Assembly (NCBI GenBank): GCA_963724015.1
Contig: CAVRTM010000004.1
Location: 186,001-250,000 of the forward strand
Direction of reading: 5' to 3'
From: CAVRTM01 sp963724015
Lineage (GTDB): Bacteria > Actinomycetota > Actinomycetes > Actinomycetales > Dermatophilaceae
DNA length: 64,000 nucleotides
Shown: piece after piece, positions 39,861 through 50,892 of the stretch
Layout of the letters: each line of letters opens with the position of its first letter
Position numbering within the stretch: position 1 is the first letter of the stretch
Position numbers and translations under genes: made by a program
Notes under the pieces: generated by a model
Told to the model about the DNA's origin: nothing
Seen by the model: only the letters and a program-made list of their open reading frames with translations
Database searches by the model: none

Positions 39861-41237
39861 CTAGCGCGGCAGACTGGCGAGCGTATCGGACTCGGAGGGC
39901 AGCTCACCGCTGTCCACGGCCTCGCGCAGCCGGCGGTGGTCGAGCTCCGTCTGGTCCGCGTAGTCGACCGCGAACGCCGTCACGGCCCGGTCGAATGCCG
40001 TTCCGGATCCGAGGTATCCGTGGATCTCTGCCGGCTCGCCGCTGCGCGCGTGGGCACGCGCCAGGGTCCACCCACTCAGCTCGGCGAACAGCTTCAGTGA
40101 CCGCTCGTTCATCAGCTGCGTGTCGAGCTTGCCCTTCATGTCCCACAGCTGGCGGACGTAGTAGTCGACGTCTGTCACAGGGTCATGGGTCCAGCCCAGG
40201 AAGATGTCACTCGCAGCCTGGATGAGGCGCTGGCCCTCCACGACCCGCTGGCCCTGGTGCTCCTGCTCGGCCGCCCGCGCGTACGGCTCCAGCACCGACC
40301 GGTCGGCCTGTTTGACCTGCAGCACCAGCGGGGTCTGGTCCTCCTCGCTGATGAAAAGCGCAGCCCAGCAACGGGTTCCGACGCTTCCGACGCCGACGAC
40401 CTTGACGGCGTAGTCGACCAGCTCGAACCGGTCGAACAGGACGCGGACGTGGTGCGGCAGGGTGCTCCGGTAGGAGCTCAGCACGTGCTCGATGATCTCG
40501 TCGTCGCCGTGGTCGTGGTAGAGCACCGGAGGGTCGTTCCGGAACTGCAGGTTGCCCTTGACCCTGGTGGTGAGTCGCCGGAACGCCTTGAGGTTGTCCT
40601 TTCTCCGCGCCTTGCGGATGCGCTGGTGTGCCAGGCGCCGTTGCGACGCGTCGATGTCGGCGCGTGCCAGCACCGACTCCAGCGTGGTGCTGTCGACCCC
40701 GAGGTACCAGACCTCCAGCGGTCCCTCGATGGCGAAGGCGGCCATGTGCTCGCGATAGGCACGTGCCGCAGCAGCAGCCACCTCTCTGCAGGCACCGGCG
40801 GAGAAGCCGTTCTGCCGGCCGGCCACGACGGCGCTGGCGGCCAGGCGCTTGAGGTCCCACTCGAACGGCGCGGGCAGCGTCTCGTCGAAGTCGTTGATGT
40901 CGAAGTTGAGTGCCCGCTCCGGCGTGCCGAGGAGCCTGAAGTTGCCGATGTGTGCGTCGCCGCAGGCCTGCACGCGCGGCCCGGTCTGCGGCGTGGTCGC
41001 GAGGTCCGAGGCCATCAACGAGGCCGAGCCGCGCAGGAACCCCCACGGCGACGCTGCCATCCGGCTGTACCGCAGGCCGAGCAGGTGCGGCACCCGGCCC
41101 GCCTCGTCGTCCCGCAGGGAGTCCACGGGGTCGCGGCGAGCCGCCGGCGGCCGCCAGCCCGCGTGCGCGGACCGTGGCACCGACGTACGCAGGGCACGTC
41201 CCCGGTCGCGACGCTCCGGCATGCTGGGATGTTCCAC
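39861..41237 (-). CDS. DUF2252 domain protein
   Basis: Intact, about 458 aa from the GTG at 41237, which has AGGAGG six bases before it; longer in-frame starts have no site. The whole length is DUF2252, a kinase-like fold: GDAHIGNFRLLGTPERALNF with DINDFDETLPAPFEWDLKRL, then ELVDYAVKVVGVGSVGTRCW, PLVLQVKQADRSVLEPY and, late, ARAHARSGEPAEIHGYLGSG. DINDFDET sits where metal-binding Asp residues are found in aminoglycoside-phosphotransferase-like kinases. Function is unknown although the family is widespread in actinobacteria. It is a single gene; 39730-39860 and 41238-41453 hold no other gene. Confidence 0.85.
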   Translation of the reverse strand: MEHPSMPERRDRGRALRTSVPRSAHAGWRPPAARRDPVDSLRDDEAGRVPHLLGLRYSRMAASPWGFLRGSASLMASDLATTPQTGPRVQACGDAHIGNFRLLGTPERALNFDINDFDETLPAPFEWDLKRLAASAVVAGRQNGFSAGACREVAAAAARAYREHMAAFAIEGPLEVWYLGVDSTTLESVLARADIDASQRRLAHQRIRKARRKDNLKAFRRLTTRVKGNLQFRNDPPVLYHDHGDDEIIEHVLSSYRSTLPHHVRVLFDRFELVDYAVKVVGVGSVGTRCWAALFISEEDQTPLVLQVKQADRSVLEPYARAAEQEHQGQRVVEGQRLIQAASDIFLGWTHDPVTDVDYYVRQLWDMKGKLDTQLMNERSLKLFAELSGWTLARAHARSGEPAEIHGYLGSGTAFDRAVTAFAVDYADQTELDHRRLREAVDSGELPSESDTLASLPR

Positions 41238-41453
41238 CGCAGCCCTCCTCGTCGACCGCAAGCGACCGCCCCGTCCGGCACGTCCGTATGGCGCAGCGGG
41301 GGAGGCGGCGTCGCGACGCCCACCCTCGTCGGCTGCCGCAGTGGTGTCCTCATCCCACGGGGGTGAGCGCCCCACGTCCTCGGGGGCGCTTGGCGCTTCC
41401 GGTGGCAGCCCCGTCCAGGGCAGGGTCAGGGCTGACCAGCGACCGGCGCATCG

Positions 41454-43128
41454 TCAGCCGAGCCGTTGGCCCCCGGGTGACGTCGGGCCTCCGGCCGGTC
41501 GGCCGGGCGCCGGCTGGTCCTTGCCCTTGGGCTTGTGCTTCTGGGGCTTGTCATGCTTGTCCGGCTTGCCGCCGTTCCCCGGCGGGCCACCCGTCGGGGA
41601 GGGCTGTGCCGTCGGCGTGGGCTGGGGCGCCTGCGTCTGCGTCGGCGGTGACGGTGACGGTGTCGTCGTCCCACCCCCGGGCCGGCCGGTGGGGGGTGCA
41701 CCGTCGCTGGTCCGGTCGGGACCCGGCGTGCCCGGCGGCGACTCCACCGGCGCCGTGGCCCCGTCCGAGCTGTCCGTCGTCGTCGCAGGAGCCGAGGTAG
41801 AGCCCGGGACGGTGGCCGACGTCGTGCTGGGCTGCTGCCCGGTGGGCGTGGCGGTCGGGCTCGTGGGGGCGGGATCCGGTGCCGAGGTGGTGCCCCCGTG
41901 CCTCGACGACGTGCGCGCGCTGCGGGCCCCCCGGCCGGGGGAGGAAACGGACGCCGGGTCAGCGGTCTGCCCGTGCGCGGGGAAGGCGGTCCGGGACGGT
42001 GCGGGGCTGGTCGCCCCGGTGGCGGGCTCGCCCGTGGCAGGGGCTGCCGGACCAGCTGGCCGCGACCGTGACCGCGGTGGCGAGCGCTGCCGCTGCGCCC
42101 ACCGACACGCTCCACGCCGTACGGCGTCGTCGGCGCGACGCGCCCGCCCGCGTGGGGACCGAGCCCACCTCGGTGGGGGGACCGCTGTGCGCCGAAACGG
42201 CCGCAGCCGCAGCCGCAGCCGCGTCCACGACAGCAGCCGGCGCCATGGCAGCAGCCGGCGCCACGCGCTGGGCGGAGACGGCCTCCCGCTCCTCGGATCC
42301 GGGTGCGGACAGGGCCGAGAGCAGGGACGCCACCTCGCCCGCGGTCGGCCGCTGCTCCGGCTCGCGCGCGGTCATCGCCCCCAGCACGTCCGCCCACCGG
42401 GGGCCGAGCTCGGGCGGGATCTCGGGCTGGCGGCTGAGGCGCACGAGGGCGGTCTCGATCCCCACGCCGGGAAAGGCCGGTCGACCGGTCAGGCACTCCA
42501 GCAGCACCAGCCCGAGGGCGTAGACGTCGCACGGGTAGGACACGGCGCCGCCGATGGTCTGCTCGGGGCTGAGGTACTGAGCGGTGCCGACCAGGAGACC
42601 GGTGGAGGTCAGCCGCGTGCCGTCGACCAGCCGGGCGATCCCGAAGTCGGTCAGCTTGGTCCGCAGCACCTCGCCGTCGTCGCTGGCGCACACCAGCACG
42701 TTGGCGGGCTTGATGTCGCGGTGGATGACCCCGGCGTCGTGGATGGCCTGGAGCGAGGCGGCCAGCTGCCCGCCCAGCGAGGCGACCTGCGCGGGCGCCA
42801 GCGGTCCGCGGCGGACCAGGTCCGCGAGCGTCTCTCCCTCGACCAGCTCCATCACGAGGAACGGCTGCTCGTCGTCCGTGCCGATGTCGTAGACCGACAC
42901 CAGCCCGGGGTGGTTGAGCCCGGCGAGGACACGCCCCTCGGTGTCGTGCCGCTGGCCGAGGGCCTCGTCGCTGACGTCGGGCCGGAACAGCTTGACGGCG
43001 ACCTGCCGGGCGAGGACCTGGTCGGTGGCGCGGTAGACGTCGCCCATCCCGCCCCGGCCGAGCCGCTCGCCGAGGCGGTAACGGCCGACCAGGACGCGCG
43101 CCCCTGCCGGGTTGGTGGTGCTGTCCAC
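41454..43128 (-). CDS. Ser/Thr protein kinase with Pro/Lys-rich extracellular tail (frameshifted)
   Basis: About 558 aa. The GTG at 43128 is preceded by AGGAG at good spacing. Canonical kinase: YRLGERLGRGGMGDVYRATD, Lys in VAVKLFR, HRDIKPANVLV, LTDFGIARLVD, and GTAQYLSPEQTIG. An Ala-rich juxtamembrane segment and one helix (WSVSVGAAAALATAVTVAAS) follow. A shift near 42055 leads into an extracellular tail of Pro, Thr, Gly and finally Lys/His (KPDKHDKPQKHKPKGKDQ), with no sensor domain. The type is close to PknA/PknB-like kinases without PASTA; the tail may bind wall polymers. It is divergent from the PH-domain operon. Confidence 0.85.
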
Positions 43129-43289
43129 GAGTGCCTGCTCCTGACGAGTCGAAATCACCCGTTCATGCCCACCAAGGCCGGAAAGCATGCACGGGTCACC
43201 TGCTGGACCCCGTTCCTGCGCCCCGGGGTCGATGCGGTCCGCGGGAAAGTCTCCCTCAGGTGCCCGGCCGCCGTGGCAGGGTGGGTGCC

Positions 43290-43813
43290 ATGGTTCCTCC
43301 CGATCAGGACGGGTATGGCGCGCCGGCGCCGCTGCTGCGCGAACCGGCCCACCTGGTCAGCCGGCGGGCCCGGACCTACTGGACCGTGCGGGCAGCCGGC
43401 GGATGGCTCGTCCTGCTCGTCGGCCAGGTCGCGTGGTTCTGGCAGGACGACAGCCACCGCGGCCTGCGCATCCTCGCCCTGGCGGTCACCGTCCTGGCCG
43501 CGTGCCGGCCATCTCGGCGTCATGCCGCGCTGGCGCTACCGGGTGCACCGCTGGGAGGTCAGCCCGCATGGCGGTCTACACCCAGGCCGGCTGGCTGACG
43601 CAGGAGCGCCGGATCGCGCCGCTGTCGCGGATCCAGACCGTCGACTCCCAGCGGGGGCCGCTGGAGCAGCTGTTCGGGCTGGCCAACGTCACCGTCACCA
43701 CCGCCTCCGCGGCCGGACCACTGCACATCAAGGGGCTGGACGACGCCACGGCGCAGCGGCTCGTGCACGAGCTCACCACCGTGACCGCGGCCGTCGAGGG
43801 CGACGCGACGTGA
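43290..43813 (+). CDS. bPH2 (bacterial PH-like) membrane protein, small subunit (frameshifted)
   Basis: About 174 aa. The ATG at 43290 begins VPPDQDGYGAPAPLLREPAH. Two adjacent helices at about 30-70 (YWTVRAAGGWLVLLVGQVAW, ILALAVTVLA) precede one bPH2/DUF304 domain, seen after shifts near 43505 and 43565: YRVHRWEVS, then LTQERRIAPLSRIQTVDSQR and LFGLANVTVTTAS. This is the YdbS-type partner of the next gene, which starts in the overlapping GTGA. In Bacillus the YdbST pair gives resistance to a bacteriocin; in actinobacteria the role is unknown. Confidence 0.78.
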
Positions 43814-45465
43814 GCCTCCCGCCGCAGCCGGAGTGGCGGCGGCTGAGCGCCCGGATGCTGCTCATCCACCCCGTGCGCGAGGTCGGCCGGTTCATCCCCG
43901 CCATCGCCGGCCTGCTCATCGCGGGTCGCACCACCGGCTTCGGGCCCTGGTGGGGCCTGCTGGGGGTCGTGGCCGTCATCGCCCTCAGCATCGCCCGGTG
44001 GCTCACCACCCGCTACCGGATCACGCCGACGCAGGTCGAGCTGCGCACCGGTCTGCTCACCCGTCGCACGAAGGTCGCCCCCGCCGACCGCGTGCGCACC
44101 GTCGACGTGACCGCGCCGGTGCTGCACCGGCTGCTCGGCCTGGCCAAGGTCGACATCGGCACCGGCGGTGGCGGCCACCACGGCGACACCCTCGTGCTCG
44201 ACGCCCTCGCCGCGGGACCCGCCGGGTCGCTGAGGGCCGAGCTGCTGCACCGGTCGCGGAACCCCGCGGGTGCGGCGCCTCGTGCCATGACGCCGGTGGC
44301 GACGGCCACCACGACGGCCGACGCCACGACGCCAGCTGCGCGGAACGCTGAGTGCCCGAACGCTGGGGGCGCCGACGCCACAGACCTCCACGCCGGACGG
44401 GCGGACGGCTGGTGCCGCGCTGACGCCTGAGGGCCCGGTCCTGTCCGAGCAGCCGGACACCGAGCTGCTGCGGCTGGACCCGCGATGGACCGCCTACGCC
44501 CCGTTCACCCTCAGCGGCGTCGTGACGGCCCTGGCCGTCGCGGGCGTCGCCTGGCGCCTCCTGGACCGGCTCGACCTCGACGCCACCCGGCTTGTCGGCG
44601 GTCCAGGGCGTGATCGGCCACGTCGAGCGCACGCCGATCTGGCTCGACGTGGCCGAGGCGCCTGGTCGTCCTGGCCGTCGTCGTCACCCTGCTCGCGGTC
44701 GGGGGCTACGTCCTCTCGTTCTGGGGCTACCGGCTGACCCGGCACCTCGCCGGCACGCTCCACGTCACCCGGGGACTGCTCACCACCCGGGCCACCAGCA
44801 TCGAGGAGCGGCGCGTGCGCGGGGTGGAGATCGGAGAGGCGGTCCCCCTGCGGTGGGTCGGGGGGCGCCGGCTGTCGGCCATCACGACCGGGCTGCGGTC
44901 CCGCAACGACAACGGCGGCGGCAGCGCGATGCTGGTGCCGCCCGCCCCGCTCGGCGAGGTCGCGCGGGTCGCCGGGCTGGTGCTGGGCGACCCGGCGGTG
45001 GCCACCGTCGCGCTGCGCCCGCACGGTACGGCGGCCCGCCGCCGACGGCTGGTGCGCGCGACGCTGCCGGCCGCTGCCGTGCTGGTCGCGGCAGGCGTGG
45101 TCCAGCAGCTCGCGGACCTGCCCGTCTGGGTGCTGCCGCTCGCCGCTGTGCCCCTGCTGCTCGCCGTACCGCTGGGGGTGGACCGCTACCGCGGCCTCGG
45201 GCACACCGTCAGCGGGGGCTACCTGGTGACACGGTCGGGCTCGCTGTCACGCAGCCGGGACGTCGTGGCCCGCGACGGGGTGATCGGCTGGAACGTGCGG
45301 CAGACCTTCTTCCAGCGCCGGGCGGGCCTGGTCACGCTGAGCGCCACCACCGCGGCCGGGTCGCAGGCCTACATGGTCCTGGACGTGGACCCGCAGGAGG
45401 CGGTGCGGGTCGTGGAGGAGGCCACGCCGGGCCTGCTCGAGCCGTTCCTGCTCCGACAGGGCTGA
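43810..45465 (+). CDS. bPH2 membrane protein, large subunit (YdbT-like, frameshifted)
   Basis: About 550 aa. The GTG at 43810 overlaps the preceding stop. Three bPH2 modules, each after paired membrane helices, can be followed through shifts near 44400, 44590 and 44665: RYRITPTQVELRTGLLTRRT with RVRTVDVTAPVLHRLLGLA; GTLHVTRGLLTTRATSIEER; and GYLVTRSGSLSRSRDVVARD near the C-terminus, where LSATTAAGSQAYMVLDVDPQ is typical. The repeated motif (R-x-R-x-V-x-x-x) is found at the end of each module. It should form a membrane complex with the small protein before it; 18-bp tandem repeats begin at its stop. Confidence 0.78.
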
Positions 45466-45496
45466 CCGGGCTGACCGCGCTGACCGGGCTGACCGC
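45461..45496. repeat. 18-bp tandem repeat between converging genes
   Basis: GCTGACCGGGCTGACCGC is present twice in a row (45461-45478 and 45479-45496), each itself built of two near-identical 9-mers. It contains the stop of the plus-strand bPH2 gene and ends just before the stop of the minus-strand mannosyltransferase gene. Confidence 0.8.
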
Positions 45497-45498
45497 GC

Positions 45499-47071
45499 TC
45501 AGATCCAGCTGGGGAACCACATCCGCAGCTGCCACTGCGGGTAGGGGATGACCTGCGCCGTGTACAGCGGGTAGAAGAACGCGAACAGCCCCACGGACAG
45601 CACGACGTACCCGCCGGCCAGGGCGAGCCCCCAGCGGCGGCGCCGGACCGTCGCGGTGGCCGGCCCGATGACCAGCCCGAGGACGTAGGTGACGGCCAGC
45701 ACGACATACGGGACGAAGGCGACGGCGTAGAACGTGTAGATCGTGCGGCTCTGGTAGTTGAACCAGGGCAGGTAGCCCGCCGCGATGCCGGCGAGGATGG
45801 CCCCGGCGCGCCAGTCGCGGCGCAGCGCCCACATGAACAGCAGGACGAAGACCGCGATCGTGCCGCCCCACCACACCGTCGGGGTGCCGATCGAGGTGAT
45901 CGCCTTGGAGCACAGCTCGACCGTGCAGCCGTCGTGCCCCCGCTTGGGCCCCTCGTAGAAGAACGAGGTGGGCCGGCCCTGGACCAGCCACGACCAGGGG
46001 TTGGTCTTGTACGGGTGGGGCGAGGAGAGCGTCACGTTGATCTGGTACATCTCGCGGTGGTACTGCCACAGCGAGCGCAACGGGGCCGGGACCCAGCCGT
46101 ACGACGTCGAGGGGTGCGTGGCGGCCCAGGTGCGGTCGTAGCCGTCGCGGGAGTGGAACCACCCGGCCCAGGAGCCGACGTAGGTGAGCACCGCGACCCC
46201 GACCATCACCGCGGCGGCGTACAGCCCGTCCTTGACCACGGCGGCCGGCCACCACCGCCGGATGCCGGCGGCGCGGCGCGCGCCCATGTCCCAGCAGACC
46301 GTCATCAGGCCGAAGACGACCAGGAAGAACAGGCCCGACCACTTCGTGCCCGCGGACAGCCCCAGGCACAGCCCGGCCACCCAGCGCCACGGACGGGCGC
46401 CCAGCCACGGCCCGTAGCGCAGCTCGGGCGAGCCGCGGCGGGCGCCGGCGTCCAGCAGCGCGCCGACCTTGCGGGCGAGCAGCTCGCGCGAGCGGTCGCG
46501 GTCGATCAGCAGGGCGCAGAACGCCGCCAGCGCCCAGAACATGACGATGAGGTCCAGCAGGCCCGTGCGGGAGTGGACGAAGTGGTGCCCCTCGAAGGCC
46601 AGCAGGAGCGCCGCGATGGTGCCCATCAGCGTCGAGCCGAACATCCGGCGGGCCGCGCGGCCGACCATGAGGATCGACAGCGTGCCCAGCAGGGCGACCG
46701 AGAACCGCCAGCCGAACGAGCTGGTCACCCCGAACAGCTGCTCGCCGGCCGCGATGACCCACTTGCCGACCGGCGGGTGCACCACCAGGTCGGGCACGTC
46801 GCCGAACACGTCCGGCGTGCCGCTCGTGAACATCACGTCCGGCTTCTTGATCGTGTCCGGCACCCGGTGCTCGGTGCCGAACTGCAGCAGCGACCAGGCC
46901 TGCTTGACGTAGTAGGTCTCGTCGAAGACCAGCTGGTGCGGCCGGCCGAGCTGCCAGAACCGCAGGAAGCCCCCGACGGCCGCGACGAGCAGCGGTGCCA
47001 CCCAGCCCCACAGCACGTCGCGTCGGACGCCGGCCGAGCAGGCGCGCCCGCACCTGCTCGGTCGAGGACAT
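45499..47071 (-). CDS. pmt: dolichyl-phosphate-mannose--protein mannosyltransferase (Pmt, frameshifted near start)
   Basis: About 524 aa, ten or more helices. After a short cytoplasmic N-terminus (MSSTEQVRARLLG, ATG at 47071) one shift near 47030 leads into DVLWGWVAPLLVAAVGGFLR and the catalytic FDETYYVKQAW, whose Asp-Glu is the GT39 signature. VHPPVGKWVIAAGEQLFG, LAFEGHHFVHSRTGLLDLIV and the large MIR-less loop (YDRTWAATHPSTSYGWVP, SFFYEGPKRGHDG) are as in mycobacterial Rv1002c. It transfers mannose from polyprenyl-phosphomannose to Ser/Thr of secreted proteins. The order pmt-rsmI-metG is conserved in actinobacteria. Confidence 0.9.
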
Positions 47072-47223
47072 GGGCGCCATCGTAGGCAGCGACCCCGGGT
47101 GCTCCCTGATGCCCGGCGCCGCGGATGTCGTGCTGCTCACGCCTGCTGCTCTCCCGTCGACCGCGCCCACCGCGCCGGATGCGCCGCGGGCGACTGTACC
47201 GGCGGACCTGAGAGGATCCGGGG

Positions 47224-48073
47224 GTGACTTCCGCTGCCGGCCCCGGCGTCCTCGTCCTCGCGGCCACCCCCATCGGCGACCCGCGGGACGCCGCGCCCCG
47301 GCTCGCGCAGGAGATCGCCGGCGCGGACGTCGTCGCCGCCGAGGACACCCGGCGCCTGAGCCGCCTGTGCGCCGCCCTCGAGGTCAGCCCCACCGGGTCG
47401 GTCCTCAGCTACCACGAGCACAACGAGGCCTCGCGGACCGCCGACCTGCTGGCGCGGCTGGTGGCGGGGGAGCGCGTCGTCGTGGTCACCGACGCCGGTA
47501 TGCCGTCCGTGTCCGACCCCGGCTACCGGCTGGTCTCCGCCGCGATCGAGGCCGGGGTGCGGGTGACCTGCGTGCCCGGGCCCAGCGCGGTGCTGATGGC
47601 GCTCGCGGTCTCCGGGCTGCCGGTGGACCGGTTCGCCTTCGAGGGCTTTCCCTCCCGCAAGGCCGGCGAGCGGCTGCGCGCGCTGCAGGCGCTGGCCGCC
47701 GAGCGCCGCACGATGATCTTCTTCGAGGCGCCGCACCGGCTCGACGCGACGCTGGCCGCGATGGCCGAGGCGTTCGGGGACGACCGGCCGGCGGCGGTCT
47801 GCCGCGAGCTGACCAAGACCTACGAGGAGGTCCGGCGCGGCGGGCTGCGCGTCGCTGGCCGAGTGGGCCGCCGAGGGCGTCCGCGGCGAGATCACCATCG
47901 TGGTCGGCGGCGCCGCCGACGTGGCCGTCGACCCGGCGTCCGCGCTGCGCGCCGTGCAGGAGCGGGTCGCCGCCGGGGAGCGGCTCAAGGACGTGACCGC
48001 CGACGTCGCCGCGGCCACGGGGCTCAGCCGCAAGGAGCTGTACAACGCGGCGCTCGCGGCCCGGAAGGGGTGA
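47224..48073 (+). CDS. rsmI: 16S rRNA (cytidine1402-2'-O)-methyltransferase (frameshifted)
   Basis: About 283 aa. The GTG at 47224 follows GAGGAT by a leaderless spacing. The tetrapyrrole-methylase fold has LAATPIGDPRDAAPR, VVAAEDTRRLSRL, SYHEHNEASRT and VTDAGMPSVSDPGYRL, then GPSAVLMALAVSGLPVDRFAF. A shift near 47853 (one extra base; LRALAEWAAEGVRGEIT is restored without the T) precedes the C-terminal RsmI HTH-like tail ending SRKELYNAALAARKG. It methylates the ribose of C1402 in the decoding centre. The stop is duplicated in a 32-bp tandem repeat. Confidence 0.92.
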
Positions 48074-48122
48074 GGCCGCCCGCCGGCGCCGCCCGGAAGG
48101 GGTGAGGCCGCCCGCCGGTGCC
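48059..48122. repeat. 32-bp tandem duplication at the rsmI stop
   Basis: Two head-to-tail copies (48059-48090 and 48091-48122), differing by one C/T near the end, begin GCCCGGAAGGGGTGAGGCCG. The first holds the last rsmI codons and stop TGA; the second repeats them as untranslated DNA. Confidence 0.85.
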
Positions 48123-48164
48123 GCCCCCGCAGGAACCGGGGCGAACCGGGGACGCGCGTCCGCC

Positions 48165-48170
48165 TAGGAT
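48165..48170 (+). promoter_or_regulatory. -10 element of metG (leaderless)
   Basis: TAGGAT ends seven bases before the ATG at 48178. The same spacing is found before galU, ksgA and ispE. Confidence 0.5.
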
Positions 48171-48177
48171 CCACCCC

Positions 48178-50008
48178 ATGAGCAAGGTCCTGTCTGCCGT
48201 CGCCTGGCCGTACGCAAACGGCCCGCGCCACATCGGCCACGTCGCCGGTTTCGGTGTGCCCTCCGACGTCTTCAGCCGCTACATGCGGATGGCGGGCCAC
48301 GACGTGCTCATGGTCAGCGGCACCGACGAGCACGGCACCCCGATCCTGGTGGCCGCCGACAAGGCCGGTGTCAGCGCCAAGGAGCTCGCCGACACCAACA
48401 ACCGGCTGATCGTCGAGGACCTGGTCGGGCTCGGGCTGTCCTACGACCTGTTCACCCGCACCACGACGCGCAACCACTACGCCGTCGTGCAGGAGATGTT
48501 CCGCACCGTCCACTGCCAACGGCTACATGGTCGAGCGCACCACCCACGGGGCGATCTCGCCGTCGACCGGCCGCACCCTGCCCGACCGCTACATCGAGGG
48601 CACCTGCCCGATCTGCGGCTACGACAGCGCCCGCGGCGACCAGTGCGACAACTGCGGCAACCAGCTCGACCCGACCGACCTGATCGACCCGCGCAGCAAG
48701 ATCAACGGCGAGACCCCCGAGTTCATCGAGACCCAGCACTTCTTCCTCGACCTGCCCGCGCTGGCCGAGGCCCTCGGGGTGTGGCTGGACGAGCGCGAGG
48801 CGTCCGGCACGTGGCGGCCCAACGTCATCAAGTTCAGCCAGAACATCCTCAAGGAGATCAAGCCGCGGGCGATGACCCGCGACATCGACTGGGGCATCCC
48901 GGTGCCGCTGGACGGGTGGCGCGAGCAGCCCACCAAGCGGCTCTACGTGTGGTTCGACGCGGTCATCGGCTACCTGTCGGCGTCGATCGAGTGGGCCCGG
49001 CGCACCGGTGACCCCGAGGCCTGGCGCCAGTGGTGGAACGACCCCGAGGCCCTGTCGTACTACTTCATGGGCAAGGACAACATCGTCTTCCACTCCCAGA
49101 TCTGGCCGGCCGAGCTGCTCGCCTACGACGGCTTGGGCGACAAGGGCGGCACCCCCGGCCCGTACGGCGCGCTGCAGCTGCCCACCGAGGTGGTCAGCTC
49201 GGAGTTCCTCACCATGGAGGGCCGGCAGTTCTCCTCCAGCCGCGGCGTGGTCATCTACGTGCGCGACGTCCTCTCCCGCTACCAGCCCGACGCCCTGCGC
49301 TACTTCATCTGCGCGGCCGGCCCCGAGAACCAGGACAGCGACTTCACCTGGGCGGAGTTCGTCCAGCGCAACAACAGCGAGCTCGTCGCCGGCTGGGGCA
49401 ACCTGGTCAACCGCACGGCCACGATGATCCACAAGAGCTTCGGCGAGATCCCGGCGGCCGGCGAGCTGACCGCGGCGGACGAGGCGCTGCTGGACGCCGT
49501 CCGCGCTGGCTTCGCGACGGTCGGTGACCTGATCGGCCGCCACCGGCAGAAGAACGCCCTCGCCGAGGTGATGCGGATCGTGGCCGAGGTCAACAAGTAC
49601 GTCACCGACCAGGCGCCGTTCAAGCTCAAGGCGGAGTCCGAGCGCGAGCGGCTGGGCACGATCCTGCACGTCCTCGCGCAGGCCGTCAGCGACTGCAACA
49701 CGCTGATCTCCCCGTTCCTGCCGCACAGCTCCAACGCCGTCCACGCCGCCCTCGGCGGTGAGGGCGTCGTCGCCCCGATGCCGCGCATCGAGGAGGTCGC
49801 CGACCTCGACGACGCCGCGCCGAGGACGCGCGCTACCCGGTCATCACCGGCGACTACAGCCGCGACGCCGACGTGGGAGTCGCGGCCGGTCAAGGCCGGG
49901 ACGCCGGTGGCCAAGCCCTCGCCGATCTTCGCCAAGCTCGACCCCTCGGTGGTCGACGAGGAGCTGGCGCGGCTGGCCGGCGACGCCGCGCCGGAGACGG
50001 CCGGATGA
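48178..50008 (+). CDS. metG: methionyl-tRNA synthetase (frameshifted)
   Basis: About 610 aa. The class I HIGH motif is in YANGPRHIGHVAG near the ATG at 48178; TDEHGTPILVAADK follows. A shift near 48515 (an extra T in CACTGCCAAC) leads to NGYMVERTTHGAIS and the four-Cys zinc knuckle CPICGY...CDNCGNQ. The KMSKS loop is the variant RQFSSSRGVVIYVRD seen in actinobacterial enzymes. The anticodon-binding helix bundle runs to about 49800, and two compensating shifts (49818 and 49868) hide DARYPVITGDYSRDADV before WESRPVKAGTPV. No C-terminal tRNA-binding (EMAP) domain is present. Being essential, it is strong evidence that these shifts are sequence errors. Its stop overlaps the tatD start. Confidence 0.95.
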
Positions 50009-50878
50009 CGATGCCCGACAGCGCATCCCGACAGGTCGCGGCCGGTATGACGAGCCGTCCGCCGGCCCCTGACCCGCTGCCGATCCCGGTGGTGGACAAC
50101 CACACCCATCTCGACATCGCCCGCGACGACGGGCCCGCGCCCGACCTGTCGGCGGTGATCGCGTGACGCCACCGCGGTGGGGGTCGACCGGATGGTGCAG
50201 ATCGGCTGCGACCTCGAGAGCGCCCGCTTCACCGTGCGCGTCGTCGACGAGCACCGGGCGCTGCTCGGCGGTGTGGCGCTGCACCCGAACGAGGCGCCGC
50301 GGCTGGCCGAGCGCGGCATGCAGGACGAGGCGCGCGAGGAGATCGAGCGGCTCGCGAAGCACCCGCGGGTGCGGGTCATCGGCGAGACGGGGCTCGACTA
50401 CTTCCGCACCGGGCCCGAAGGCGTTGCGGCACAACAGGACTCGTTCCGCTGGCACATCGACCTGGCCAAGCGCACCGGCAAGGCGCTGCAGATCCACGAC
50501 CGTGACGCCCACGAGGACGTGCTGCGCATCCTGCGGGAGGAGGGCGCACCCGAACGCACGGTGCTGCACTGCTTCTCGGGCGACATCGCCATGGCGCGCG
50601 AGTGCGTGGAGCGCGGCTACCACCTCTCGTTCTCCGGCACCGTGACGTTCAAGAACGCCCAGGGCCTGCGCAACGCCCTGGCCATCACGCCGCTGGAGCA
50701 GGTCCTCGTCGAGACCGACGCGCCCTACCTGACGCCCAGCCCGCACCGCGGGGCGACCAACGCGCCGTACCTCGTGCCACTCACCGTCCGGGCGATGGCC
50801 GGCGTCCTCAACGTCGACGTCCCCAGCCTCTGCACCGCCATCTCGGCCAGCTCGGAGCGCATCTACGGCCCCTGGTGA
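50005..50878 (+). CDS. tatD: TatD family metal-dependent hydrolase (frameshifted)
   Basis: About 290 aa. The ATG at 50005 overlaps the metG stop (ATGA). Metal ligands: His pair in VVDNHTHLDIARDDG, Glu in VIGETGLDYFRTGPEG, the DRDAHEDVLRIL and HCFSGDIAMARECVERG His residues, and VETDAPYLTPSPHRG. The shift is at 50164-50168, where VIA and D-A-T-A-V-G-V-D are parted by one extra T (or two missing bases). TatD acts as a 3'-5' exonuclease and D-aminoacyl/peptide deacylase-like quality-control enzyme. The gene order metG-tatD-rpfB-ksgA-ispE is the same in mycobacteria (Rv1007c-Rv1011). Confidence 0.92.
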
Positions 50879-50892
50879 CCACTCCCTCCCCG

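Noticed and set aside
40849..44430. A 1193-aa plus-strand frame
   Set aside because: Only its last about 200 codons (from 43810) are real, being the start of the large bPH2 gene; the rest is antisense to DUF2252 and the second kinase.
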